NCBI GenBank assembly: GCA_964545715.1
Contig: CAZJHX010000027.1
Span: 1 to 64,000, forward strand
Origin: CAZJHX01 sp964545715
Lineage (GTDB): Bacteria > Myxococcota_A > UBA9042 > GCA-2863065
Direction of reading: 5' to 3'
DNA length: 64,000 nucleotides
Part shown: in pieces, positions 40,180 to 49,134 of the stretch
How the letters are laid out: the number at the start of each line of letters is the position of its first letter
Numbering within the stretch: the first letter of the stretch is position 1
Translations under genes and position numbers: made by a program
The notes under the pieces: model-generated
What the model saw: only the letters and a program-made list of their open reading frames with translations
Database searches by the model: none
Told to the model about the DNA's origin: nothing

Positions 40180-41167
40180 AGTTCACGGGCTGCGCGTACT
40201 GCTTGACCATGGCGCCCTTCAAGCCACCGAGATCGGCGATGACGTCTTCGCGTCCGGTGATCTTGCTGGCCACGATCCGGACCTCGATGACGCGGTTCTT
40301 GCGCTTCAAGGTCGTGGTGATCTCAAACGGCACCTTGTACTTGTTGCCGTGCTTGGAGTCGCGCCACATCTTGCCGTATTTGATGCGCGGGCTGCGGGTG
40401 ACCCCGATGACCTTGCCGCCGCGGGCGACGTACAGGTAGCCGACCTTCTTGTTGCCGTATTTGCCCGGTGTCTGAAACTGGTCCAGATAGACCACGGTGT
40501 CGCCGTCGATCGACCGGATCTGGATGTAGCGCTTCATCATGTTGTACGGCGCCATGTTGGTCACCGTGTGGGTGACGTAGCCGTAGCCTTTGACCTTGGT
40601 CTTGCCGCCCTTGGTGACCCACCCCTCGACCTGCGCTTTGGGCTGCACCCGGGTCTGGTCGTAGTATTTTTCGCCGGTCGCGCCGAAGACGGTGCGGCCC
40701 GTGCCGGGGCGGAACGGGGGCAGTCCGCTCTTGAACGTGATCTGGAAGGCGCGCCCCTGAGCCTTGCCGCTGGCTTTGAAGCGGCGCGGCGTGCCGGACA
40801 GCTTGTGCCCGGCCGCGCTGACGGAGAACGGTGCGGCCGTGACGGTGTACTTGCCCCGTGCGACCTGGCTCTTGGTGTAGTGCGTTTTGCCGTCCGCGTC
40901 GATCCAGCGGCTCTTGACGGTCATGGTGCCCTTGGACAGGCCGAAGTTCTTCACGAGGATGGACACCCACACCCGTGAGCCGTCGTCGAACCAGGCCTCC
41001 GCGGTATAGCGATCGCTGTAGAACGCCTCTTCGGTCAGCGGCATGGTCAGGTGCTCGGCGCGCACGCCGCGACCTTCGCCACCCTTCCAGACCTTGACCG
41101 GCTCAGCGGCTGCGTCGACGACGAGGCAAAGCAGTGCACAAACGACGATGGCGGGTATTGAGCGCAT
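40076..41167 (-). CDS. Secreted lipocalin-like protein (Svf1/AttH-like)
   Basis: 363 residues from ATG 41167. A signal peptide ends at VDAAA (about 21). The rest is beta-rich, with the pattern of two lipocalin-like halves: GTMTVKSRWIDADGKTHYTK, VEGWVTKGGKTKVKGYGYV, and TNMAPYNMMKRYIQIRSIDG. This resembles the Svf1/AttH/CrtC group that binds hydrophobic ligands. The link to the RND exporter genes downstream suggests a periplasmic carrier for the exported hydrophobic compound. The family call is by pattern only. Confidence 0.6.
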   Translation of the reverse strand: MRSIPAIVVCALLCLVVDAAAEPVKVWKGGEGRGVRAEHLTMPLTEEAFYSDRYTAEAWFDDGSRVWVSILVKNFGLSKGTMTVKSRWIDADGKTHYTKSQVARGKYTVTAAPFSVSAAGHKLSGTPRRFKASGKAQGRAFQITFKSGLPPFRPGTGRTVFGATGEKYYDQTRVQPKAQVEGWVTKGGKTKVKGYGYVTHTVTNMAPYNMMKRYIQIRSIDGDTVVYLDQFQTPGKYGNKKVGYLYVARGGKVIGVTRSPRIKYGKMWRDSKHGNKYKVPFEITTTLKRKNRVIEVRIVASKITGREDVIADLGGLKGAMVKQYAQPVNYALDAEVHVSVQEGDAEPVVSTEKAKYEVSHLNK

Positions 41168-41174
41168 AGACCTT

Positions 41175-42851
41175 CTAATCGGGTTGAATGGGTTTCTCGT
41201 CCTGATCCAGACGGCCTTCGAACCCATGGTCCGGATCGGCCGCGTCCTCCTCCGGCGACAGCACCATCAGCTTTTCGCCTTCGGCGCAGGCCATTACAGA
41301 TGTGACGGCCAGGTCGCCCGTCACATTCACTGCGGTTCGGAACATGTCGAGAATACGGTCCATTCCCAGGATGAGCGCCACGCCGACGGCCGGGATCCCG
41401 GTGGCCGTCAACACCATCGCCAGGGTCACCATGCCGGCCCCGGGTACGCCTGCAGCGCCGATGGACGCCATGGTGGCAGTCAACACGATAGCCAGCTGGT
41501 CGCCCATCGTCAGCGTGATGTCAAAGACCTGCGCGATGAAGATGGCCGCCACCCCCTGGTACAGCGCGGTGCCGTCCATGTTGACGGTCGAGCCCAGCGG
41601 CAGGACGAAGCTGGAGACCGGCGGGCTGACCCGCAGCGCCTCCTCCGCCACCTCCATGGACACCGGCAGTGTCGCGGACGACGATGACGTGGAGAACGCC
41701 ACAAGCTGAGCCGGCCGAATCGCCTTCATGAAGTCCATGTACTTCAGGTTGGTCAGGAACTTGACCAGCCCGCCGTAGACCGCGGCCGCCTGGATGGCCA
41801 GCCCGACCACGACCGCCACGCTATACACCAGCAGGGCCCCCAACACGGAGAGCCCGCTGGTGCCCACCACTTCCGCAATGAGCGCCGCCACCCCGTACGG
41901 GGCGACGGCCATGACCATGTGAATGATCACCACCATCGCGTGCTGCACCTTGTCGAAGAAGGTGACGACGATTTTGGACTCTTCCACCCCCATCATGGTC
42001 AGGGCCACGCCGAAGATCACCGCAAAGAAGATGATCTGCAGCATGTTGCCGCTGGTCAGCGACTCGACCGGATTCTTGGGGATGACGTTCAGCACGTTGT
42101 CGATGGCCGACGGCGCCTTGGCCGCGTCCTCCGCCTTCTCACCCGCCGACCCCTCGTACTTGGACTGCAGCTTGGCGCGATCTGACGCTGCCACGAAGTT
42201 TCCGGGCTTGATGATGTGCGCGCACGCCAGCCCGATCATCACGGCCACCGCGGTCGTCATCAGGTACAAGCCCAGCGTCCGACCGCCCATGCGGCCAAGC
42301 TTCCTGATGTCCCCCAGGCTCGCCACGCCCACAAGCAGTGACGAAAAGACCAGCGGCACGATGACCATTTTGATCAACCGCATGAACAGCTCGCCAATCG
42401 GCGAGACCGCGGTAATCACGGTGTTTCCGATGCTGCTGATCGGCGTCGGCGTCGTCAGCACGCCCTCTTCCAACGCCTTGTTCTTCAGCTTGAGCCAGAC
42501 CGTGACCTTGTCGCCGGCCCGCGCCTTGAGCTGCTTCAGGGCCCCCTCGTCTTTCAGGGCCAGCTGCTTGCTGATCTTGAACTCCACCTTCACCCAGACC
42601 GGAACCTCGTGCTCCTTTCCGGCCTCATCGGCGACCTTCCCGTTCTCGGTCTCGAGCGCGATCAACTCCAGCTCGACATCGGGCAGCTTCAGCTCCGACT
42701 TGGGGTCGTCCTTGTCCTGGAACAGCCGCACCTTGCCAGCGTGCGCGACCTTGTACAGGTCGTGATCCAGGAACGTAGATGTGGGACCGAGGGTCAGACC
42801 CAGCACGGCGCCGACGGCCATGCCGATCAGGATCTTGGTGTAGATCTGCAT
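41175..42851 (-). CDS. Dicarboxylate/amino acid:cation symporter (DAACS family)
   Basis: 558 residues. Core motifs of GltP/DctA carriers are present: SSSSATLP (hairpin loop 1 region, about 397), NMDGTALYQGVAAIFIAQ (the TM7 cation/substrate motif, about 425) and GMDRILDMFRTAVNVTGD (TM8, about 500). It should import glutamate, aspartate or C4-dicarboxylates with Na+ or H+. Oddly, about 100 mostly charged residues (about 28-130) lie between membrane helix 1 and the IKMVIVPLVF helix, where family members have a short loop. It starts the four-gene operon ending at 37336. Confidence 0.9.
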   Translation of the reverse strand: MQIYTKILIGMAVGAVLGLTLGPTSTFLDHDLYKVAHAGKVRLFQDKDDPKSELKLPDVELELIALETENGKVADEAGKEHEVPVWVKVEFKISKQLALKDEGALKQLKARAGDKVTVWLKLKNKALEEGVLTTPTPISSIGNTVITAVSPIGELFMRLIKMVIVPLVFSSLLVGVASLGDIRKLGRMGGRTLGLYLMTTAVAVMIGLACAHIIKPGNFVAASDRAKLQSKYEGSAGEKAEDAAKAPSAIDNVLNVIPKNPVESLTSGNMLQIIFFAVIFGVALTMMGVEESKIVVTFFDKVQHAMVVIIHMVMAVAPYGVAALIAEVVGTSGLSVLGALLVYSVAVVVGLAIQAAAVYGGLVKFLTNLKYMDFMKAIRPAQLVAFSTSSSSATLPVSMEVAEEALRVSPPVSSFVLPLGSTVNMDGTALYQGVAAIFIAQVFDITLTMGDQLAIVLTATMASIGAAGVPGAGMVTLAMVLTATGIPAVGVALILGMDRILDMFRTAVNVTGDLAVTSVMACAEGEKLMVLSPEEDAADPDHGFEGRLDQDEKPIQPD

Positions 42852-42858
42852 GGGGTCG

Positions 42859-42864
42859 GTGATA
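42859..42864 (-). promoter_or_regulatory. Candidate -10 hexamer, DAACS symporter gene
   Basis: TATCAC on the minus strand, 7 nt before the ATG at 42851. It is a weaker match because the last T is missing. Confidence 0.3.
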
Positions 42865-42905
42865 GCACCGTTGACCGTGTCTCAGCAATCCGTCGGGGTG
42901 GTGCC

Positions 42906-43205
42906 CTAGTCTACGCGCACGCAGCCGAAGTGGGATTCGGTCTCGTCCAGATTGGCGCACCAGCGGATTTGGAAGCGGCCGACTTCGTTGGCGCCGATGC
43001 GTGCGCGTATGACCGATCCCTTGGCGAGTCGATCGTCGACGACCGCGATGGCGCCGAAGCCGTGTCGGCTGTGGTCGACGATGACGGCGCCGCCCGTCGG
43101 TACGAATGGTCCGTCGCGCTCCCAATCGATTAGGACGCGCTGGCCCTGTAGGGCGTGCGACCTTGTCTCGCGCCGTCTGCTTCGTGCTGCTGATGCGTGG
43201 GTCAT
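42906..43205 (-). CDS. PilZ-domain protein
   Basis: 99 residues. RRRETR (about 10-15) and DHSRHG (about 44-49) fit the two PilZ cyclic-di-GMP contacts, RxxxR and D/N-x-S-xx-G. The strand pattern after them (VIRARIGANEVGRFQIRW) fits a single PilZ barrel. It may be a minimal c-di-GMP receptor acting through protein partners. It is divergent from a second PilZ gene; the 159 bases between them hold the regulatory region. Confidence 0.75.
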   Translation of the reverse strand: MTHASAARSRRRETRSHALQGQRVLIDWERDGPFVPTGGAVIVDHSRHGFGAIAVVDDRLAKGSVIRARIGANEVGRFQIRWCANLDETESHFGCVRVD

Positions 43206-43364
43206 GTGCTCCAGGTCGGCCTTAATCTCGCGCGACTTTAGGTATTATGTGCGCAGTAAAGTTAACCCCGGGTGGGTCGCTGATGACCCGCTGTGGCAGA
43301 CCCGTGATGACGGTGCAGTGTGCGCTTTTCTTACCTGGCGCGGTCACTGCAAGGTCCAGCCGGC

Positions 43365-43778
43365 ATGGCTATGCACGAACGACGAAAGTGGCCCCGATTT
43401 ACGATCACCGGACTGTCGGCGCTGCTGCTCGACCCGGGACCGGAGGCCGATCGCGCGCTGGACGTCTGCGCCAACGGCACTGTGCTCGGCGATGACGGCC
43501 GCGCGGCGTTGGAGCTGCGCATCCTGAACGTGTCAGCGGCCGGAGCCTGGCTGCAGGCGCCCGCGGCCCCGGCTGTGGGCGCGCGCATAGAGTTGCAGCT
43601 CGTCGCGCCCAACCACCCGCCGGTCCCGATCGTCGGAACGGTGGTTCGTCACCACGGTCAGGCCGGCATGTTTGCCGTCCACTTTCAGTCCAGCGGTACC
43701 GAGATGGAGGATGCGATCCATGCCTTTCTCCTGGCCCAGCTCACCCGCTTCTGCGGCGCCGAGCAAACCGCGGTGTAG
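43365..43778 (+). CDS. PilZ-domain protein
   Basis: 137 residues from ATG 43365 (MAMHERRKWPRF). The RRKWPR motif near the N-terminus and NVSAAG (about 63-68) match the c-di-GMP-binding signature. GTVVRHHGQAGMFAVHF is the typical last strands of a PilZ barrel. It is one of a divergent pair of PilZ genes, which suggests c-di-GMP control of motility, polysaccharide or gene expression. Confidence 0.82.
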   Translation: MAMHERRKWPRFTITGLSALLLDPGPEADRALDVCANGTVLGDDGRAALELRILNVSAAGAWLQAPAAPAVGARIELQLVAPNHPPVPIVGTVVRHHGQAGMFAVHFQSSGTEMEDAIHAFLLAQLTRFCGAEQTAV

Positions 43779-43845
43779 CTCGCGCCCGTCACGGTGCTAA
43801 GATCGGCATCTGCCGCCGCGCGCGTGATGGCGGTTGGGGGGCAAT

Positions 43846-44739
43846 GTGACCAATCGACCTGTTCTGGCGTTGCTGACCGCGGGCTGTCTCGTTGCCTGCA
43901 CGACGGCCGCTGGCGGCTCGCGATCCGGCGGCGGCACGTCTTCAGACGCCGGCGGCAGCTCCGATGCGACGGCGGACGCCACCGATGTGGTCCAGGCGGA
44001 CGCGCTGCCGGGCTCGGACGCGTCAGACACGGCTGTCGCAGAGGATGCCGACAGCCCCTCTGACGCGCCGGCGCCCGCGGACGTCGCCGGGGGTGAGGAC
44101 GTGTCTGACAGCGGTGGGGTCAACACGGAGATCGGGCCGCCCGACCCGCCGGTGGGTCAGGACCAGATCTGCGACGGGGCGTCCGAGCCGGCGGGGGGCG
44201 GCTACCCGTTCACCGGCCTCACGGTGACGCCGGGAACGCCCGAGAGCGAAGGCACGTCATGGGCGTTTAGCTGCACCATGTGTCCGGGGGGCACCCTCGG
44301 CATCGACGGTAAGTACGTGTACTTCGAAAACGATGACGTGCGGTCTCAGGGGCCGGGCGACTATCAGGAGACGATCGAGTTTTCAGGCAACTCCTTTGTC
44401 AACGTCATCAAAGGCGTGGACGCGGACGGCGCGCTCAAGACGGTCACCGCCACCGGCTACTTCTTCTGTCCCGACCCCTCCGAGCTGGCGCCGATGAAGT
44501 CGCCCGAGTTCTGGAACATCGTCATCGTGTATCTGTCGGCCGACCCGGCCGGCGCATTCGGTTTGGACGGCGACGACATCGACCTGGCGTTTTTGGGTGT
44601 TGAGACGATCGGTGGCCCGGACCGGATCGGCCTGGCCGTCAACCAGTTCTGGGATCTGAACGGTACGTGGCAGAACACGTTTGAGTACTGCCTGGTCGGC
44701 TCGGTCTTGGACGGCAAGGTCTGCACCGCGCCGTTCTGA
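43846..44739 (+). CDS. Lipoprotein of unknown function
   Basis: 297 residues from GTG 43846, chosen because GGGGGG lies just upstream. The lipobox LVAC (Cys about 18) is followed by a long Asp/Ala/Ser-rich linker (to about 105). A globular domain of about 190 residues follows, with Cys pairs (FSCTMCPGG, FFCPDP, EYCLVG...VCTAPF). The disulphide pattern and acidic linker fit an outer-membrane-anchored, surface-exposed protein. No family was recognised. Confidence 0.75.
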   Translation: MTNRPVLALLTAGCLVACTTAAGGSRSGGGTSSDAGGSSDATADATDVVQADALPGSDASDTAVAEDADSPSDAPAPADVAGGEDVSDSGGVNTEIGPPDPPVGQDQICDGASEPAGGGYPFTGLTVTPGTPESEGTSWAFSCTMCPGGTLGIDGKYVYFENDDVRSQGPGDYQETIEFSGNSFVNVIKGVDADGALKTVTATGYFFCPDPSELAPMKSPEFWNIVIVYLSADPAGAFGLDGDDIDLAFLGVETIGGPDRIGLAVNQFWDLNGTWQNTFEYCLVGSVLDGKVCTAPF

Positions 44740-44756
44740 GTTCGTGGGCCGCGTGA

Positions 44757-44762
44757 TAACAT
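44757..44762 (+). promoter_or_regulatory. Candidate -10 hexamer, methyltransferase gene
   Basis: TAACAT, 6 nt before the GTG at 44769, with no Shine-Dalgarno. Confidence 0.45.
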
Positions 44763-44768
44763 CGCGCC

Positions 44769-45680
44769 GTGCTTCAACAATCCACACTGAGCCGGCATCT
44801 GATCGACGCTTTCGAGGACCGCCCCGAGTTTCCGCCCGCGTGGAAGACCATGGCGCAGCTGGAGGCCACGGCTGATGCCTGGGTCGCGCGTCTGCACGCC
44901 GAGAAGCAGCAGACGGCGGCGGGGCAGGGCGGCCTGGCGAGACTGCGGGAGCGCCTGGACAGCCTGATCCGGACCGACCGCACCGAGTATCTGGACCGCG
45001 ACGACGTCAGCGACGCCGACAAGGTGCGCGAGATACACGCGCTGCATCAGATCAACCGCATCCTCATGAACTATCACCGCTTTGCCGCCGTCCTGGCTCC
45101 GCACATCCGCGGCGTCGCCAAGGACGCCGGTCGGCCGGCCCGCATCCTGGAGCTGGCCAGCGGCTCGGGCGAGTTCACCCTGGCGCTGGCCGAGCGCGCA
45201 AAACAGCAAGGCCTGCCCGCAGCGGTCACGGGGTCCGACATCGTCGAGGCCTACGTCGACCGCGCCAACGCCCGCGCCGCCCGACGTGGACTGGACGTGG
45301 ACTTTCGCGTCATCAACGCCTTTGACATGAGCAACGTGGACGCCGGCGCCTACGACCTGGTCTTCATCGCCCAGTCCGTGCACCACTTCTCACCGGGCCA
45401 GTTGGCCATGATCGTCGCCCAATCGCACCGGATCGCGACCCGCGGCTTCATCGCCGTGGACGGCCAACGCAGCCTCTTCGTGCTGGGCATGACCGGCCTC
45501 ATGGGCCTGACCGGCTCGCTGATGAGCCGTCGACACCACATGCTGCACGACGCCCTGGTCAGCGGCTGCCGCTTCTACTCCGAAGGCGAGCTGGAGCTCA
45601 TCGCCCGCATCGCCGCCCCCTCCGCCACCGTCTCGGTCGGCACATCCTTTCCCAGCTACACGGTGTTACGGGTCTCCTGA
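44769..45680 (+). CDS. SAM-dependent methyltransferase
   Basis: 303 residues from GTG 44769. A helical N-terminal cap (about 1-115) precedes a class I methyltransferase core. The SAM-binding motif is ILELASGSGEFTLAL (about 127-141), the acidic residue of motif II lies in VTGSDIVEAY, and YDLVFIAQSVHHFSPGQL follows. The HHF stretch is common in small-molecule or ubiquinone-type methyltransferases. The substrate is unknown. The end overlaps the convergent recQ gene by 15 bases. Confidence 0.82.
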   Translation: MLQQSTLSRHLIDAFEDRPEFPPAWKTMAQLEATADAWVARLHAEKQQTAAGQGGLARLRERLDSLIRTDRTEYLDRDDVSDADKVREIHALHQINRILMNYHRFAAVLAPHIRGVAKDAGRPARILELASGSGEFTLALAERAKQQGLPAAVTGSDIVEAYVDRANARAARRGLDVDFRVINAFDMSNVDAGAYDLVFIAQSVHHFSPGQLAMIVAQSHRIATRGFIAVDGQRSLFVLGMTGLMGLTGSLMSRRHHMLHDALVSGCRFYSEGELELIARIAAPSATVSVGTSFPSYTVLRVS

Positions 45681-47900
45681 ACCCGGGCGGCTTGCCAGCC
45701 ACGCCAGCTGGATCAGGGCCAGCTCGTCATACGTCACGCGCTCGTCCAGAGCGTCAAACACCGGGCGTAGAAAGTGGGTCTGCTGAGCCTCAAAAGCGGC
45801 CAGCGCCTCCTGCTGATCGGGCTCAGACAAGGTGCTGTCGTCCAGGAAGACCTGCGGGTCGATGTGGTGGCCGGCCGCGATGTACTTGCGGGCGTAGCTG
45901 ATCAGCGTCCGCTCGTTGGCCTTGCCCGTGGCGGCCAGGGCGCGCAGTGACTCGCCGGCGGCCAGGGCCTCGCCGACCACCATGTGACGCGCCGGCTTCT
46001 TTGGCTTCTTCTTTTTCTTCTTCTTCTTGGGCTCGGCGTCGGGGTCGGGCTCCCAGACGGACTCCGGCGGCGGCGGATCGTGCCCGTTCTCCTCGCAGTA
46101 GGTCGTGATCTCGGCCATGAAGGCGTCGCCCCAGCGGTTGAGCTTGCCCTCGCCTACGCCGAACGTGGCCAGCATGGCTCCTCGCGTGCGCGGGTATTGG
46201 GCGGCCATCGCGTGCAGTGTTTTGTCGTTGAACACCACGTACGGAGGCACGCCGTTGGCGTCCGCCAGCTCCTTGCGCAGCTTGCGCAGCTGCCCGAAGA
46301 GCGCCTGGTCGCAGTCCTCGGGTATCGGTGGGCGCTTCTTGTCTCGTGACTTCGGTTTGCCGGCCTTGGTGATGATCCCCTCCAGCGACTGGTGGCCGCG
46401 TAGGACGGGGCCGGCCGCCTCGCTCAAGCTCATGCCGCCGTGGTGGACGTCCTGGACGATCAGACCGCGCTGAACCAGGTGGCGGGCCAGATGCATCCAC
46501 TGGTTGCGCGCCAGCTCCTGGCCGATGTTGTACGTGGACAGGCGATCGTGGCCGAACTTCAGCACTTTCTGGGCCGAGGAGCCGCGCAGCACATCAACGA
46601 CGTGGCCCGCGCCAAAGCGCTCGCCGGTGCGGTAGATGCACGACAGCAGCTTGCGTGCGGGCAACGTGATATCGACCAGCTCGGGCGGGTCCAGGCAGCG
46701 ATCGCATGCGCCGCAGGTCTCGGCGCCATAGGTCTCGCCGAAGTAGGCCAGCAGCGGGCGGCGGCGACATGCGGTGGACTCTCCGTACGCCAGCATCTGG
46801 CTGAGCTGGGTCTGACCGACGCGCTGCTCCTGTGGATCCGTCTTCTGGCTGATGAAGTACTGGATCTTGTTGGCGTCGGCGAGGCCGTACAGCAGCAGGC
46901 ACTCGGCCGGCAGCCCGTCGCGGCCCGCGCGGCCGATCTCCTGGTAGTAGGACTCCAGGCTCTTGGGCAGGTCATAGTGCATGACGAAGCGCACGTCCGG
47001 CTTGTCGATGCCCATTCCAAAGGCGACGGTCGCGACGATGATTCGCACGTCGTCGTGGATGAAGCGCTCCTGGTTGCTGCGCCGCGTGTCTGCATTCAGG
47101 CCGGCGTGGTACGGCAGCACCGAGCATCCGTGCTTGGCCAGATCCGCTGCCAGGTCCTCGACGCCGGCGCGGGTGCCGCAGTAGATGATGCCGCTCTCGC
47201 CCGCAAAGCGGTCCACAAAGTCGCGGGTCTGCGCCCGGGCGTTGTCCTTGTCCGCCACCCCCAGCGTCAGGTTGGGGCGATCGAAGCTGGCGACGAACTC
47301 CAGGCTGTCGCGCAGGTGCATGTTGCGCGCGATGTCCTCTCGCACGCGCGGCGTGGCCGTGGCGGTGAGCGCGATGCAGACCCCGGCGCCGATCTGGTGC
47401 CGCACGTCTGCCAGCTCCCGGTACTCCGGCCGGAAGTCGTGTCCCCAATCCGAGATGCAGTGCGCCTCGTCAATCGCCAGGCAGTCCACCCGCACCGACA
47501 TCAGCAGGTCCAGCACGCTGCCCTTCATCAGCGTCTCGGGCGCCAGGTACAGCAGATCGACGTCCCCACGCCGCACCCGGCCCAGGTTTGCGCTGTAGCT
47601 CTCGCGGTCCAGGGAGCTGTTCAGCAGGACCGCCCGTGCGCCATACGAGTCCAGGTGCAGGACCTGATCGTGCATCAGCGAGATCAGCGGCGACACCACC
47701 ACGGTGAGGCCCTCGAACACGAGCGCAGGCAGCTGAAAGCACAGCGACTTGCCGCCGCCCGTGGGCATGACCACCACCGTGTCGCGGCCGCTGAGCACCG
47801 ACTCTACGATCTCCTGCTGCAGTGGCCGGTAGTCGTCAAAGCCGAAGACCTCGCGCAGCTTCTGGCGGGCGAGCGATGTGCGGGCGGAGTCATCCATCAT
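45666..47900 (-). CDS. recQ: ATP-dependent DNA helicase RecQ
   Basis: 744 residues. The SF2 helicase core has motif I VVMPTGGGKS (about 46-55), motif II DEAHCISDWGHDFRPEY (about 145), and motif VI YYQEIGRAGRDG (about 330). The RQC zinc-binding Cys set is CRRRPLLAYFG...CGACDRC (about 375-410). An HRDC domain lies at about 530-600. A Lys-rich linker (EPKKKKKKKKPKK) and a C-terminal HTH-like domain (GESLRALAATGKANERTLISYARKY region) follow. RecQ unwinds recombination intermediates with 3'-5' polarity. The C-terminal extension after the Lys run is longer than in E. coli RecQ. Confidence 0.95.
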   Translation of the reverse strand: MMDDSARTSLARQKLREVFGFDDYRPLQQEIVESVLSGRDTVVVMPTGGGKSLCFQLPALVFEGLTVVVSPLISLMHDQVLHLDSYGARAVLLNSSLDRESYSANLGRVRRGDVDLLYLAPETLMKGSVLDLLMSVRVDCLAIDEAHCISDWGHDFRPEYRELADVRHQIGAGVCIALTATATPRVREDIARNMHLRDSLEFVASFDRPNLTLGVADKDNARAQTRDFVDRFAGESGIIYCGTRAGVEDLAADLAKHGCSVLPYHAGLNADTRRSNQERFIHDDVRIIVATVAFGMGIDKPDVRFVMHYDLPKSLESYYQEIGRAGRDGLPAECLLLYGLADANKIQYFISQKTDPQEQRVGQTQLSQMLAYGESTACRRRPLLAYFGETYGAETCGACDRCLDPPELVDITLPARKLLSCIYRTGERFGAGHVVDVLRGSSAQKVLKFGHDRLSTYNIGQELARNQWMHLARHLVQRGLIVQDVHHGGMSLSEAAGPVLRGHQSLEGIITKAGKPKSRDKKRPPIPEDCDQALFGQLRKLRKELADANGVPPYVVFNDKTLHAMAAQYPRTRGAMLATFGVGEGKLNRWGDAFMAEITTYCEENGHDPPPPESVWEPDPDAEPKKKKKKKKPKKPARHMVVGEALAAGESLRALAATGKANERTLISYARKYIAAGHHIDPQVFLDDSTLSEPDQQEALAAFEAQQTHFLRPVFDALDERVTYDELALIQLAWLASRPGSGDP

Positions 47901-47942
47901 GGGTAGATTCGAATTCGGCGTCGGTTTTGCTCCGCATCCAGC

Positions 47943-49079
47943 TCACTTTTTTTTGTCCAGCAGGCGGCGATAGGCCGCAAGGGTCTGATCAGCACACGCG
48001 CCCCAGTCAAAATGAGCGGCGCGCGCATAGCCACGTGCCCGCAGGTCGGCGCGCAGCTCAGCGCTGTCCAGGATCTCCCGCATCCCGCGGGCGATGTCCT
48101 CGGGGCCGTCCGGACTGACGAAGTGCGCGGCGTCTCCGGCGATCTCGCGCAGCACCGGCACGGTGGACGTGATCACCGGGCACCCCAGCCGCAGCGCCTC
48201 GATCACCGGGAAGCCGAACCCCTCGATGTGGCTGGGAAACACCAGCGCCCTCGCCCCGTGGAACAGCCGCACGATCTCCTCGTCCTCGACCATGCCGGTA
48301 AAGGTCACGCGCTCGCTCAGCCCCAGCTCGTCGACCAGATCGCTCAGGACCGCGTTGCTGTCGCCGCGCCCGGTCATCATCAGCCGCACGTCCTGGCGCT
48401 CCGCGGCCACCAGGCCAAACGCGCGAATCACGTTTTTCACGTTTTTGTACGGGCGGCTGTTGCCCAGCGAAAAGAAGTACGGGGCGTCGGGCTCCGGGCC
48501 CTGGCGAGCCGGAAAGCGCGCGCCATCGACGCCGTGATGCACAACACAGACATCAGCCGCGTCCAAAAAGCCGTAGCGCTGCAGCGCCGCCTGCCGGCTG
48601 GCCTCGCTGATGGCGACGACCGCATCGGTGCGCTTGAGGGCGTGTCGCATCGTAGCCGTGCCCCAGACCCGCACCCCGAGCCCGCGGGCCCATGCCCAGC
48701 GCCCATAATAAGACAGGTGGGCGTGCTCCACCCAGATGAGATCGTGCAGCGTCACGATGACCCGCGGACAAGCCAGCCGCAGCGGCAGAAAGTGATGCAG
48801 CGCGTGGTACAGGTCCAGGTTCAGCGCGTCGACAGCCGGCCCCGACCAGAGGTTGGCCGTGAGGTCCAGGTCTCCCGGGATCACCACCTCCTCGGCGTCA
48901 GAGCCCTCGGCCGCCATCCGAAAGTCCGCCAGCTCGGGATGCTTGATGACGACCCACTGGATGTCGGGCAGGTCCATCGCCGTAAGCGTGCCGACCAGGG
49001 CGCGTGCGTATCGCCCCAGCCCCGTCGCCCACGGCTTGTCCATGCGGGCGTCCAGCCCTATGCGCGTTCGCCCCGACAT
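47943..49079 (-). CDS. Glycosyltransferase family 4 protein
   Basis: 378-residue GT-B enzyme. The N-terminal domain has LGRYARALVGTLTAMD. The donor domain begins PYFFSLGNSRPYKNVKN (about 190) and has ALVFPSHIEGFGFPVIEAL with the E-x7-E motif, then GCPVITSTVPVLREIAGDAA. It is the same general type as the enzyme at 15773-16906, typical of mannosyl- or glucosyltransferases in surface polysaccharide synthesis. It has a 42-base gap to recQ. Confidence 0.9.
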   Translation of the reverse strand: MSGRTRIGLDARMDKPWATGLGRYARALVGTLTAMDLPDIQWVVIKHPELADFRMAAEGSDAEEVVIPGDLDLTANLWSGPAVDALNLDLYHALHHFLPLRLACPRVIVTLHDLIWVEHAHLSYYGRWAWARGLGVRVWGTATMRHALKRTDAVVAISEASRQAALQRYGFLDAADVCVVHHGVDGARFPARQGPEPDAPYFFSLGNSRPYKNVKNVIRAFGLVAAERQDVRLMMTGRGDSNAVLSDLVDELGLSERVTFTGMVEDEEIVRLFHGARALVFPSHIEGFGFPVIEALRLGCPVITSTVPVLREIAGDAAHFVSPDGPEDIARGMREILDSAELRADLRARGYARAAHFDWGACADQTLAAYRRLLDKKK

Positions 49080-49120
49080 CGGCGCGCATCAAAGCACCTG
49101 GCATCGCAACCGGCAAGTGC

Positions 49121-49126
49121 TAGACT
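49121..49126 (+). promoter_or_regulatory. Candidate -10 hexamer, GD-rich lipoprotein gene
   Basis: TAGACT, 8 nt before the ATG at 49135. The same hexamer occurs before the lipoprotein gene at 16919. Confidence 0.45.
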
Positions 49127-49134
49127 CCCGCGCC

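Noticed and set aside
46440..47906. 488-codon plus-strand frame opposite recQ
   Set aside because: RecQ motifs on the minus strand are unambiguous; the plus frame is a composition artefact.
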